Source: Paracoccaceae bacterium (GTDB taxonomy: Bacteria > Pseudomonadota > Alphaproteobacteria > Rhodobacterales > Rhodobacteraceae). Taken from it: DNA of 7,006 bases. Below the pieces are notes generated by a model, which ran no database searches, was not told the DNA's origin, and saw only the letters and a list, made by a program, of their open reading frames with translations. The stretch is taken from assembly GCA_007131465.1 (NCBI GenBank), contig SLQN01000422.1, forward strand, positions 1 through 7,006, written 5' to 3'. Below are positions 1-5,742 of this stretch, piece by piece (positions within the stretch are counted from its first letter, which is position 1; each line of letters starts with the position of its first letter). The position numbers and the translations under genes are program-made.

Positions 1-727
1 CGGCCAATGGATTTCCAATCTGCTGTTGCAGGGCCTGTTCACGACGATCCGCCTGGCCTTCTGGGGCACGATTCTGGCCGCGATCATCGGACTGATCATG
101 GGCTATTGGCGCACCTGCAATTCACTTGCGCTGCGCATCCTCAGCCGCACCTATGTCGAATTGATCCGAAATATTCCGCCACTGATCTTCATCTTTATCT
201 TCTATTTCTTCATTGCCAGCCAGATTTTCCCCGCGCTGGGCCTTAACAACATCAACACCTCCAGCCCCTGGGTGGACAATGCGTTCTTCCGCATTGCCTT
301 CGGCGACCCGCGCCTGTTCACCAATTTCCTGACCGGGCTGATCTGTCTGGCCCTGTTCGAGGCCGCCTATATCACCGAGATCGTGCGCGCTGGTATCCAG
401 TCCGTGCAGAAAGGGCAGTGGGAAGCGGGCCGCGCGATTGGCCTGTCGCGGTTCGACCTTCTGCGCGACATCATCTTTCCGCAGGCGATCCGCAAGATCC
501 TGCCGCCGCTTGCAGGTCAGTTCATCACGCTGATCAAGGACAGCGCCATCATCTCGCTGATCTCGGTGCAGGAACTGACCTTCATGGCCACCGAAGTTGC
601 CGCCAGCACCACAAAGGTCTTCGAGACATGGATCATGGTGGGTGCGATGTATTTCGGCCTGTGTTACTTTTTCGCCTTTGTCTTTGCCCGTCTGGAAGCG
701 CGGGCCGGGCGAAGCACGCAACGATAA
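1..727 (+). CDS. Polar amino-acid ABC transporter permease (HisM/GlnP type), 5'-partial
   Basis: This is an inner-membrane permease subunit of an importer for polar amino acids or amino-acid-like compounds. The reading frame is open from base 2, giving 241 visible residues. Coding already reads as protein before the first possible internal start (TTG at 26), so the true start probably lies to the left. Visible hydrophobic segments fall at about residues 11-36, 60-80, 105-125, 175-200 and 210-232. The cytoplasmic EAA loop that docks on the ATPase is clear near residues 139-160: [10 protein letters not shown], then a short stretch ending in [11 protein letters not shown]. The segment [13 protein letters not shown] matches the N-terminal part typical of the His/Glu/Gln/Arg/opine permease family. 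The matching ATPase starts 8 nt after the stop, so the two are surely co-transcribed. A partner permease and a periplasmic binding protein are expected upstream, outside the window. The family is firm; the substrate is unknown. Confidence 0.93.
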   Translation, partial: GQWISNLLLQGLFTTIRLAFWGTILAAIIGLIMGYWRTCNSLALRILSRTYVELIRNIPPLIFIFIFYFFIASQIFPALGLNNINTSSPWVDNAFFRIAFGDPRLFTNFLTGLICLALFEAAYITEIVRAGIQSVQKGQWEAGRAIGLSRFDLLRDIIFPQAIRKILPPLAGQFITLIKDSAIISLISVQELTFMATEVAASTTKVFETWIMVGAMYFGLCYFFAFVFARLEARAGRSTQR

Positions 728-735
728 GGCAGATC

Positions 736-1488
736 ATGACAGTGACCTTCGCCCCGCCTCTGGTCGAGATTTCCGCGCTGTGCAAATGGTATGGCGAATT
801 CTCGGCGCTCTATGACATCAACCTGAACGTGGCGCGGGGCGAGAAGGTGGTGATCTGCGGGCCGTCCGGTTCTGGCAAATCAACGCTGATCCGCTGCATC
901 AATCAGCTTGAGGAACATCAGCAGGGAACGCTGCGGGTGGATGGCAAGGATGTCCGCCCCGGCATGAAAGGGATCGAACAGATCCGCCGTGACGTGGGCA
1001 TGGTGTTCCAGAGCTTCAACCTGTTCCCGCACATGACGGTGCTGGACAATCTGGTGCTGGGCCCGGTGCGCAATCGTGGCATGGCGCGGGCGCAGGCGCG
1101 CGATCTGGCGATGGGGTATCTGGAAAAGGTGCGTATTGCCGAACAGGCGGGGAAATACCCGCCGCAGCTATCGGGCGGCCAACAGCAGCGCGTGGCCATT
1201 GCGCGCGCGCTGTGCATGCAGCCCAAGATCATGCTGTTTGATGAACCGACCTCGGCGCTGGACCCTGAAATGATCGCGGGTGTGCTGGATGTCATGGAAA
1301 CGCTGGCGCGCGATGGCATGACGATGATCGTCGTGACCCATGAAATGGGCTTTGCCCGCCGCGTCGCCGACCGCGTGGTGTTCATGGATGAGGGCGAGAT
1401 TGTCGAGGTCGCCCCCCCCGAGGAGTTCTTCACCTCGCCCAAGACCGACCGCGCCGCGCAATTCCTGAGTCAGCTACTGGCGCATTGA
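736..1488 (+). CDS. Polar amino-acid ABC transporter ATP-binding protein (GlnQ/HisP type)
   Basis: This 250-residue ATPase powers the importer whose permease lies just upstream. All nucleotide-binding elements are intact: Walker [10 protein letters not shown] (42-50), Q-loop Gln92 in [13 protein letters not shown], signature LSGGQQQR (145-152), Walker [14 protein letters not shown] (165-177) with Glu170 as the catalytic base, and switch His202 in VVTHEMGFA. The length and the FNLFPHMT and THEMGFAR stretches are typical of the GlnQ/HisP/ArtP branch for polar amino acids. The ATG at 736 was chosen because AAGG (726-729) sits 6 nt before it and because the protein then begins like its relatives. 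The frame is open further upstream, but that part overlaps the permease and reads as nonsense. The last 15 nt overlap the end of the convergent M29-like gene. A run of eight C bases (1412-1419) encodes part of VAPPEE near the C terminus. Substrate cannot be told from the ATPase. Confidence 0.96.
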   Translation: MTVTFAPPLVEISALCKWYGEFSALYDINLNVARGEKVVICGPSGSGKSTLIRCINQLEEHQQGTLRVDGKDVRPGMKGIEQIRRDVGMVFQSFNLFPHMTVLDNLVLGPVRNRGMARAQARDLAMGYLEKVRIAEQAGKYPPQLSGGQQQRVAIARALCMQPKIMLFDEPTSALDPEMIAGVLDVMETLARDGMTMIVVTHEMGFARRVADRVVFMDEGEIVEVAPPEEFFTSPKTDRAAQFLSQLLAH

Positions 1489-2604
1489 CAATCGCCCCGT
1501 TGGGCCAAGCCCGATCGCGGTTTCCGGGTTGGTAAACAGCGCCGCCATTCCGTCATGGCGGGCCAGAATCTCGGCGCCCCCCGGCACCCTTTCGGGGAAC
1601 AGTCGGCCCGCATCCCAGACAGCCACACCATCCAGATAGATCGTCGGATCAATGACATTGAGCGAGATTTCACCCGGCGCAACCGTCCCGCAGGTGTGAA
1701 AATGCAGCACGCGCGGGTTGCCGAATGCGCCACTGCCCCATCGCTCGGTATTCGCGCCAGCCGGGGCGTGGTAGGCGCAGCCTGGATGAATGCCCGCATG
1801 CCATGAATGCACATGCCGCGCCGCTGTCTTAAGACATGCGCCCACATGGTCATAATGCGCGCGCGCAGCCTGTGCGTCGTTCCCTTCAAAGCCCGTGATG
1901 TTCGTGCCATCGAAGTAAATATGCAGCACATCCGTCAGCGGCAGGTCATAGGGAATATATCGGGTTTTTCCGGTCCCTGTCAGAAAACCCGCGACTGCGA
2001 TCCGACCGCGATACCCCGCGGCCGGAACAGGTGAAAAGACCGACAGCGGAAATCGCCGGACCGTGACCTCTCCGCCGGATTTCGGAAAGCACGCGCCGGG
2101 GCCTTCGAAATCCGTCCCAAGCGGGCAGGTCACACGCAGATGCCGCGCCTGTGCAAGCGCGGTGTTCACACAGGCAAGAAGCTCTGCAAAGCCGCGATGA
2201 TCTGCCTGCCCGAAACGCGATGCCATCATGCCGCGATCCAGCGCGTAGCACATCACGGGCACCGATTGCGCCAGCACCGGATCAAAGCGCAACTGATCCC
2301 CGCGCCGTGTCAGGAACAAGGCGCAATCTGCGCGCGCGATGGCCTGCATCACGGCAGGCGCGGGGACAGAGGCACCGGGGCAATGCGCGAGCTCCTGGAT
2401 GCTGACCTGCACGCCGACGGTCCGTGCCACCTCGGCAACAGCGGGCACCAGCGCGGGGTCATAATGGTCGGTGCCCGGGGGTTCGGCAAGGATCAGCAGG
2501 GATTGCCCGGCACGCAGACCCGCACAAGTATGCAGCATGTTCAGAATGCCCGCGCGCAGGTCGGTCTGAACAGGTTCAGGCGGCTGCGTCGGCTGGCTGC
2601 ACAT
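1474..2604 (-). CDS. M29 aminopeptidase-T/NicX-like metalloenzyme
   Basis: The predicted 376-residue soluble protein resembles the family that includes M29 leucyl aminopeptidases (aminopeptidase T) and the non-heme iron enzyme NicX, 2,5-dihydroxypyridine 5,6-dioxygenase. The support is the N-terminal layout, with [20 protein letters not shown] at 46-65, and a His-rich C-terminal half. That half has [13 protein letters not shown] (264-276), LHFHTCG (300-306) and [16 protein letters not shown] (318-333), resembling the metal-binding and substrate regions of NicX-like proteins. I cannot tell peptidase from ring-opening dioxygenase. The neighbouring Rieske enzyme and ACMSD-like protein favour a role in breaking down a ring compound, which is inference. 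The ATG at 2604 is set by a good ribosome-binding site, AAGAGGT, with the core about 6 nt upstream. A longer frame reaching 2820 would run into the lysR gene and reads poorly. It is divergent from lysR and overlaps the end of the ABC ATPase gene by 15 nt. Confidence 0.75.
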   Translation of the reverse strand: MCSQPTQPPEPVQTDLRAGILNMLHTCAGLRAGQSLLILAEPPGTDHYDPALVPAVAEVARTVGVQVSIQELAHCPGASVPAPAVMQAIARADCALFLTRRGDQLRFDPVLAQSVPVMCYALDRGMMASRFGQADHRGFAELLACVNTALAQARHLRVTCPLGTDFEGPGACFPKSGGEVTVRRFPLSVFSPVPAAGYRGRIAVAGFLTGTGKTRYIPYDLPLTDVLHIYFDGTNITGFEGNDAQAARAHYDHVGACLKTAARHVHSWHAGIHPGCAYHAPAGANTERWGSGAFGNPRVLHFHTCGTVAPGEISLNVIDPTIYLDGVAVWDAGRLFPERVPGGAEILARHDGMAALFTNPETAIGLGPTGRLSMRQ

Positions 2605-2609
2605 GCCGC

Positions 2610-2616
2610 ACCTCTT
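2610..2616 (-). promoter_or_regulatory. Ribosome-binding site of the M29-like gene
   Basis: On the minus strand this reads AAGAGGT, with the GAGG core 6 nt before the ATG at 2604. It decides the start over in-frame upstream codons that would extend the protein into lysR. Confidence 0.75.
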
Positions 2617-2643
2617 GCGGTGAAACTGATGGTCCGACGTTAA

Positions 2644-2689
2644 CACGCATGGCGTGATGCGCGCCATTGCAGAGTCATAATGTGGCGTG
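2644..2689. repeat. Inverted and direct repeats in the lysR divergent promoter
   Basis: The word TGGCGTG occurs at 2650-2656 and again at 2683-2689, a 33-bp offset of about three helical turns. The left copy is also part of the inverted repeat CACGC-atg-GCGTG (2644-2656) and overlaps CGCAT-N6-ATGCG (2646-2661). These could be extra regulator contacts, but the words are short and GC-rich, so chance is possible. Confidence 0.4.
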
Positions 2690-2702
2690 TTAGCTATACT
2701 AA
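2690..2702. promoter_or_regulatory. Putative LysR operator TTAG-N5-CTAA, copy 1
   Basis: TTAG-ctata-CTAA is a perfect 4-bp dyad with 5-bp spacing. It fits the T-N11-A pattern of LysR-family binding sites. The same arrangement recurs at 4700-4712, and 10 of the 13 bases are identical. It ends one base before the ATG at 2704, which suggests autorepression of lysR, and lies 86-98 bp from the start codon of the divergent M29-like gene, a distance compatible with activation. CTAAT (2699-2703) also matches the core word I recall for E. coli GcvA sites. Confidence 0.65.
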
Positions 2703-2703
2703 T

Positions 2704-3615
2704 ATGCCTGTCGTGTTGCCCTATACTGCCTTGCGCGCCTTCGAGGCGGTGGCCCGCCTGCGGGGGTTCGGACGTGCGGCCGAAGAATTGGGGGTGACGC
2801 AAAGCGCGGTCAGCCAGCATGTGAAATCACTTGAAGAATGGCTGGGGCAGCGTTTGCTGACCCGTGGCGGAGGTCGCGTCGCAACCACGCCAGAGGGCGC
2901 GCGTCTCGCCGCGGCTGTGAAACTGGGCTTTGGTCAGATCGCCTCTGTATGCCGCGAATTGCGCGAGGCGCAGAGTGGCACCCTGGCGCTGAACATCTCT
3001 TGCCTGCCGGGCTTTGCCTATCTCTGGCTGATCCCGCGGCTGATCGGGTTTGACCAGTTGCATCCTGATGTTCCGGTCTCCATCACCACCACCGCCGCGC
3101 TTGCGAATTTCACCGATGATGAGACCGATCTGGCCATCCGCTATGGGCTGGGCAGCTATTCCGGGCTGCATGTCGAGCAACTATTGACCGAGACGCTGTT
3201 TCCCGTTTGCGCGCCTGCGCTTCTGGAACGCGGACCCCGGCTGCGTTGTGTGGAGGATCTGGCGCAGCATACGCTTCTGGTGGATGATGTCACTGATCTG
3301 GACGGCAACCCCCCGACATGGGAATTCTGGGCGCGAGAGACTGGCAACCGCTTGCCCAATCCTGCGCGGCTGCGCCGTTTCGGTCAGTCCAATATGGTCG
3401 TGCAGGCGGCTGAGCGTGGCCTTGGTGTTGCTCTGGGGCGCACGCCGCTGGTGGCGGATGCATTGGCACGTGGCTCCCTTGTGCGCCCCTTCGAGGGCGA
3501 AGTGGCCTCGCTCTTTTCCTACTGGATCGTCTGCCCGCATGAGGCTTTATCCGTCCCTCGGGTGCGCAATTTCCGGGACTGGCTGCTGGCCGAGGCGCGC
3601 AACAGCGGTCAGTGA
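2704..3615 (+). CDS. LysR-family transcriptional regulator, GcvA-like
   Basis: This is a 303-residue DNA-binding regulator of ordinary LysR length. The N-terminal winged helix-turn-helix is plain: LPYTALRAFEAVARLRGFGR (5-24), then AAEELGVTQSAVSQHVKSLE (25-44) as the recognition region, and TTPEGARL (61-68). The ligand-binding half begins near residue 90, and WLIPRL (108-113) and DLAIRYG (142-148) place it in the GcvA-like branch. The start is uncertain. ATG 2704 gives the usual family N terminus and leaves the operator outside the gene, but has no Shine-Dalgarno sequence. ATG 2680 adds MWRVSYTN and has only a weak GCAGAG before it. The gene is divergent from the M29-like gene and ends 7 nt inside the convergent Rieske gene. 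The likely targets are its own promoter and the two divergent gene pairs that carry TTAG-N5-CTAA. The inducer is unknown, probably the pathway substrate or an intermediate. Confidence 0.93.
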   Translation: MPVVLPYTALRAFEAVARLRGFGRAAEELGVTQSAVSQHVKSLEEWLGQRLLTRGGGRVATTPEGARLAAAVKLGFGQIASVCRELREAQSGTLALNISCLPGFAYLWLIPRLIGFDQLHPDVPVSITTTAALANFTDDETDLAIRYGLGSYSGLHVEQLLTETLFPVCAPALLERGPRLRCVEDLAQHTLLVDDVTDLDGNPPTWEFWARETGNRLPNPARLRRFGQSNMVVQAAERGLGVALGRTPLVADALARGSLVRPFEGEVASLFSYWIVCPHEALSVPRVRNFRDWLLAEARNSGQ

Positions 3616-4652
3616 CCTGCCTCTGCCTCCGCCGCAATGGCGCGCTCGACTTGTCTGCGAAAGCGCATCGCCGCCGCATCTATCCCAAGGTTGATATGGG
3701 GGCCGCGCGCTTCTTTCATGCCCTTGTGCACGTCTTCCAGCACGTCCTTGTCCTCGTTGAAGGCCATGGTCGCACCAGCGAACATCGAGGCTGACATTTC
3801 GGCATCATCGGGGCGTTGGTTGCGATGCTGGAACCAGAAATACATGGAATGATCTTCATCCACCGGGGTCATGAAGTTGTAGGAAAAGTTCACGAAGGCG
3901 CTTTCGGGCAGGCCTTCATCCGCCCCGCCTGTGCCTGCGGGCGTATAGATCGACTTGTTGATCGCAATCGAGGGCAGGCGGCATTCATAATGCTGCTTGC
4001 GGTCGCAGGGGCCATCAAAGGCAAGGAAGGGCGCGTAATAGGGCGGGGCAGGCCGGTCGCGGATCCAGCGCCAGACGATGATGCGGGCGTCCTCTTCGGT
4101 AATTTCCAGCGCGACATTGTCGGTCCCGGCCCCTGCGAATGAACTCAGATGCACCCAGGCCACATGCGAGGGGTCCAGCAGGTTGTCGGTGATCCACAGG
4201 TAATGGCAGGCAATGTCCAGCGCGCCCCGCTGTGTCTGACCCCATGCCGGGTTGTCATAGTCAGGGATCTCGATCAGGGCTGTGTCAGCCGCCAGCGCCG
4301 GGTCGCCCATCCAGACCCAGACAAAGCCATAGTGTTCGCGCACCGGATGGCTGGTGACCTGCGCGCGGCGCGGTATCGGCCCTTCCTGCGTCGGGGCCGC
4401 GACACAGGCCCCGGATCCGTCAAAGGTCAGCCCGTGATAGCCGCACACGACCCGGTCGCCGACCAATGTGCCTTTGGACAGGGGCAATTTCCGGTGCGGG
4501 CAGGCATCCTCAAGCGCGGCAACAGTCCCGTCAGCGCGCCGAAACAGAACAATATTTTCGCCCAGAACCGTGCGCGGTGTCAGGGCTTGAACGATATCCT
4601 CGCTGCGCGCGCAGACATACCATGTATTGCGGATGAAACCGGGGCTGTTCAT
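3609..4652 (-). CDS. VanA-type Rieske non-heme iron oxygenase, oxygenase subunit
   Basis: This 347-residue protein is the terminal oxygenase of a two- or three-part Rieske system that hydroxylates or O/N-demethylates a small substrate using O2 and reductase electrons. The N-terminal [2Fe-2S] Rieske domain has the ligands Cys51-Pro-His53 and Cys70-Gly-Tyr-His73. The mononuclear iron site is visible as DNLLDPSHVAWVH (156-168), giving ligands His163 and His168. Asp160 is the residue expected to bridge the two centres, and Asp301 in FNEDKDVLE is the likely carboxylate ligand. Length and layout match vanillate O-demethylase (VanA) relatives, which form trimers without a beta subunit. No reductase or ferredoxin gene is in the window. 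The ATG at 4652 follows a strong AAGGAG with 6-nt spacing; longer frames overlap the divergent amidohydrolase. The stop lies inside the end of lysR. The substrate is unknown, so VanA itself should not be assumed. Confidence 0.93.
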   Translation of the reverse strand: MNSPGFIRNTWYVCARSEDIVQALTPRTVLGENIVLFRRADGTVAALEDACPHRKLPLSKGTLVGDRVVCGYHGLTFDGSGACVAAPTQEGPIPRRAQVTSHPVREHYGFVWVWMGDPALAADTALIEIPDYDNPAWGQTQRGALDIACHYLWITDNLLDPSHVAWVHLSSFAGAGTDNVALEITEEDARIIVWRWIRDRPAPPYYAPFLAFDGPCDRKQHYECRLPSIAINKSIYTPAGTGGADEGLPESAFVNFSYNFMTPVDEDHSMYFWFQHRNQRPDDAEMSASMFAGATMAFNEDKDVLEDVHKGMKEARGPHINLGIDAAAMRFRRQVERAIAAEAEAGH

Positions 4653-4658
4653 ATTGGG

Positions 4659-4664
4659 CTCCTT
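4659..4664 (-). promoter_or_regulatory. Ribosome-binding site of the Rieske oxygenase gene
   Basis: On the minus strand this reads AAGGAG, 6 nt before the ATG at 4652. It is the best ribosome-binding site in the window and fixes the start against the upstream in-frame ATGs. Confidence 0.88.
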
Positions 4665-4697
4665 GCGTGATGGGCTTGTGGTCAACATTAGCTCATG

Positions 4698-4714
4698 CTT
4701 TAGTTTAACTAAAG
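4698..4714. promoter_or_regulatory. Putative LysR operator, copy 2: 17-bp palindrome containing TTAG-N5-CTAA
   Basis: CTTTAGTTtAACTAAAG is a perfect 8-bp inverted repeat around one base. Its inner 13 bp (4700-4712) match copy 1 at 2690-2702 in both half-sites and spacing. An additional half-site, TTAGCT (4688-4693), begins 12 bp upstream and is identical to the first six bases of copy 1. The palindrome lies 45-61 bp from the Rieske start and 24-40 bp from the amidohydrolase start, so it is placed to act on both. Confidence 0.72.
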
Positions 4715-4737
4715 TGTTTTCCGGGATGTGCTGCCAG

Positions 4738-5742
4738 ATGCCTGAGACATCGCCCATGATCGACATGCATGCCCATTTCTACGGGGCTGGGCTGGAGCAG
4801 CATTTGCGCCAGCGGACCGAACGGCCCTGTCTGCGCGACACAGATGGCGCGGTTCACATGCTGGCGATGAACGGGGCCTTTCCGTTTGAACCGGCCCATT
4901 GGGACGCGGATGTTGTTCTGACACAGATGGATCAGACCGGGGTGGCGCGGCGAATGCTGACCTTTCCCGGCGCGCTGTGCCTTGATGCGTTGCCTGCGGT
5001 CGAGATTGCCGGGCCGATTTCCGAGTTCAACACTTATATGGCGGCGCTGCAATCGCGCACCAATGGCAGGCTGATGGGCCTTGCGGGCCTGCCGCTTGCC
5101 GCGCCGGAATTGGCCGCGCAGGAACTCTTGCGGGCGCGGCGCGTGCTGGGGCTGGCGGGCGCGATCCTGCCCTCGGACTATTTCGAGACGACAGAGGCGG
5201 CAAAGACCCTGCGTCCGGTACTGGATGCGGCCAACCAGACCGGCGCGCTTCTGATGCTGCATCCGGGGCCGATGGCGGGCCATGCGCCCGCGCCTGTGGC
5301 CAGCGAGTTTCCCCAATACCGCACATCGGCGATAGCCCTTCAGGCTTCAGCCTCGCAAGTGGTGCTGACCCTTGTGCTGTCCGATCTGCTGGACGCCTTC
5401 CCCCGCATCCGGTTTCAGATCATCAATCTGGGCGGCACCATCCCCTTCATCATCGAGCGGATGCAAAGCATCGCGCGCCACCGCAATCCTGACCAGCCCT
5501 TTCCAACCGAAAGGCTGCGGCGGCTATGGTTTGACTGCGCCTCGATGGGGCCGAGGGCGCTGGAGGCGGCGGTCGCCCTCTATGGCGCGGACCGGATCAT
5601 GCTGGGGACAGACTGGCCCATCTTCCGCGACCCGCCCCATGAGACAACGCTTGCCCCCGCGCGGCTGACACCCGAAGAACGGGACGCAGTCAGTCACGGC
5701 ACCGCAAGTGCGCTGCTGCATGATCTTGGGGTGTCGGCCTAG
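4738..5742 (+). CDS. Amidohydrolase-family protein, ACMSD-like
   Basis: This 334-residue TIM-barrel metal enzyme belongs to the amidohydrolase branch (amidohydro_2) that includes ACMSD (2-amino-3-carboxymuconate-6-semialdehyde decarboxylase), resorcylate decarboxylase and related C-C hydrolases or hydratases. Visible metal-site residues are His11 and His13 in IDMHAHF (8-14), His175 in LMLHPGP, and Asp292 in [10 protein letters not shown] (287-296). Their spacing closely follows that of ACMSD. The strand that normally carries the catalytic His (AHGGG or SHLGG in relatives) reads INLGGTIPF here, with Asn230 in its place. The start is uncertain among ATG 4726, 4738 and 4756; 4738 was taken because GGGA lies about 11 nt upstream and it leaves a short leader before MIDMHAHF. 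No strong ribosome-binding site supports any of them. The gene is divergent from the Rieske gene and shares its last 4 nt with hutU. It probably acts on a product of the oxygenase, which is inference. Confidence 0.88.
   Translation: MPETSPMIDMHAHFYGAGLEQHLRQRTERPCLRDTDGAVHMLAMNGAFPFEPAHWDADVVLTQMDQTGVARRMLTFPGALCLDALPAVEIAGPISEFNTYMAALQSRTNGRLMGLAGLPLAAPELAAQELLRARRVLGLAGAILPSDYFETTEAAKTLRPVLDAANQTGALLMLHPGPMAGHAPAPVASEFPQYRTSAIALQASASQVVLTLVLSDLLDAFPRIRFQIINLGGTIPFIIERMQSIARHRNPDQPFPTERLRRLWFDCASMGPRALEAAVALYGADRIMLGTDWPIFRDPPHETTLAPARLTPEERDAVSHGTASALLHDLGVSA

Larger units (their letters stand above)
2605..2703. promoter_or_regulatory. Divergent intergenic region between the M29-like gene and lysR
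   Basis: This 99-nt gap must hold the promoters of both divergent genes. It contains the TTAG-N5-CTAA dyad (2690-2702), an inverted repeat CACGC-atg-GCGTG (2644-2656), an overlapping inverted repeat CGCAT-N6-ATGCG (2646-2661), and a repeated word TGGCGTG at 2650 and 2683. I found no convincing -35/-10 pair on either strand. CATAAT (2676-2681) is a possible -10 toward lysR, but it has no good -35. Weak core promoters are common at LysR-activated genes. Confidence 0.7.
4653..4737. promoter_or_regulatory. Divergent intergenic region between the Rieske and amidohydrolase genes
   Basis: This 85-nt gap is clearly more AT-rich than its surroundings and centres on a perfect 17-bp palindrome (4698-4714). 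Toward the amidohydrolase there is a weak possible promoter, TTGTGG (4676-4681), 17 bp, TTTAGT (4699-4704), whose -10 would overlap the palindrome. Toward the Rieske gene, TTAGTT and TAATGT with a 16-bp spacer form an equally weak candidate. Neither is more than a guess. Confidence 0.65.

Noticed and set aside
122..721. Long open frame on the minus strand opposite the permease gene
   Set aside because: It mirrors a strong membrane permease, its translation is rich in charged residues without any family motif, and it comes from high-GC codon structure.
418..735. Upstream extension of the ATPase reading frame
   Set aside because: It overlaps the permease in another frame and reads as Arg/His-rich nonsense; ATG 736 has a ribosome-binding site and a normal family N terminus.
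1807..2643. Several plus-strand open frames opposite the M29-like gene
   Set aside because: They overlap a minus-strand gene with better protein character and a ribosome-binding site, and none shows a recognisable motif.
2605..2820. Longer version of the M29-like protein starting at 2820
   Set aside because: It would run through the promoter gap and into lysR. ATG 2604 has a clear AAGAGGT upstream.
4698..4714. The 17-bp palindrome as an intrinsic terminator
   Set aside because: It is AT-rich with a one-base loop and lies between two divergent starts, not after a gene. An operator fits better.
4627..4737. Earlier amidohydrolase starts at 4627 or 4726
   Set aside because: 4627 lies inside the Rieske gene and would code across the operator. 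4726 has no usable spacing to a ribosome-binding site, although it cannot be fully excluded.
4653..4766. Longer version of the Rieske protein starting at 4766
   Set aside because: The extension crosses the palindrome and the amidohydrolase start; ATG 4652 has a strong AAGGAG and a normal family N terminus.
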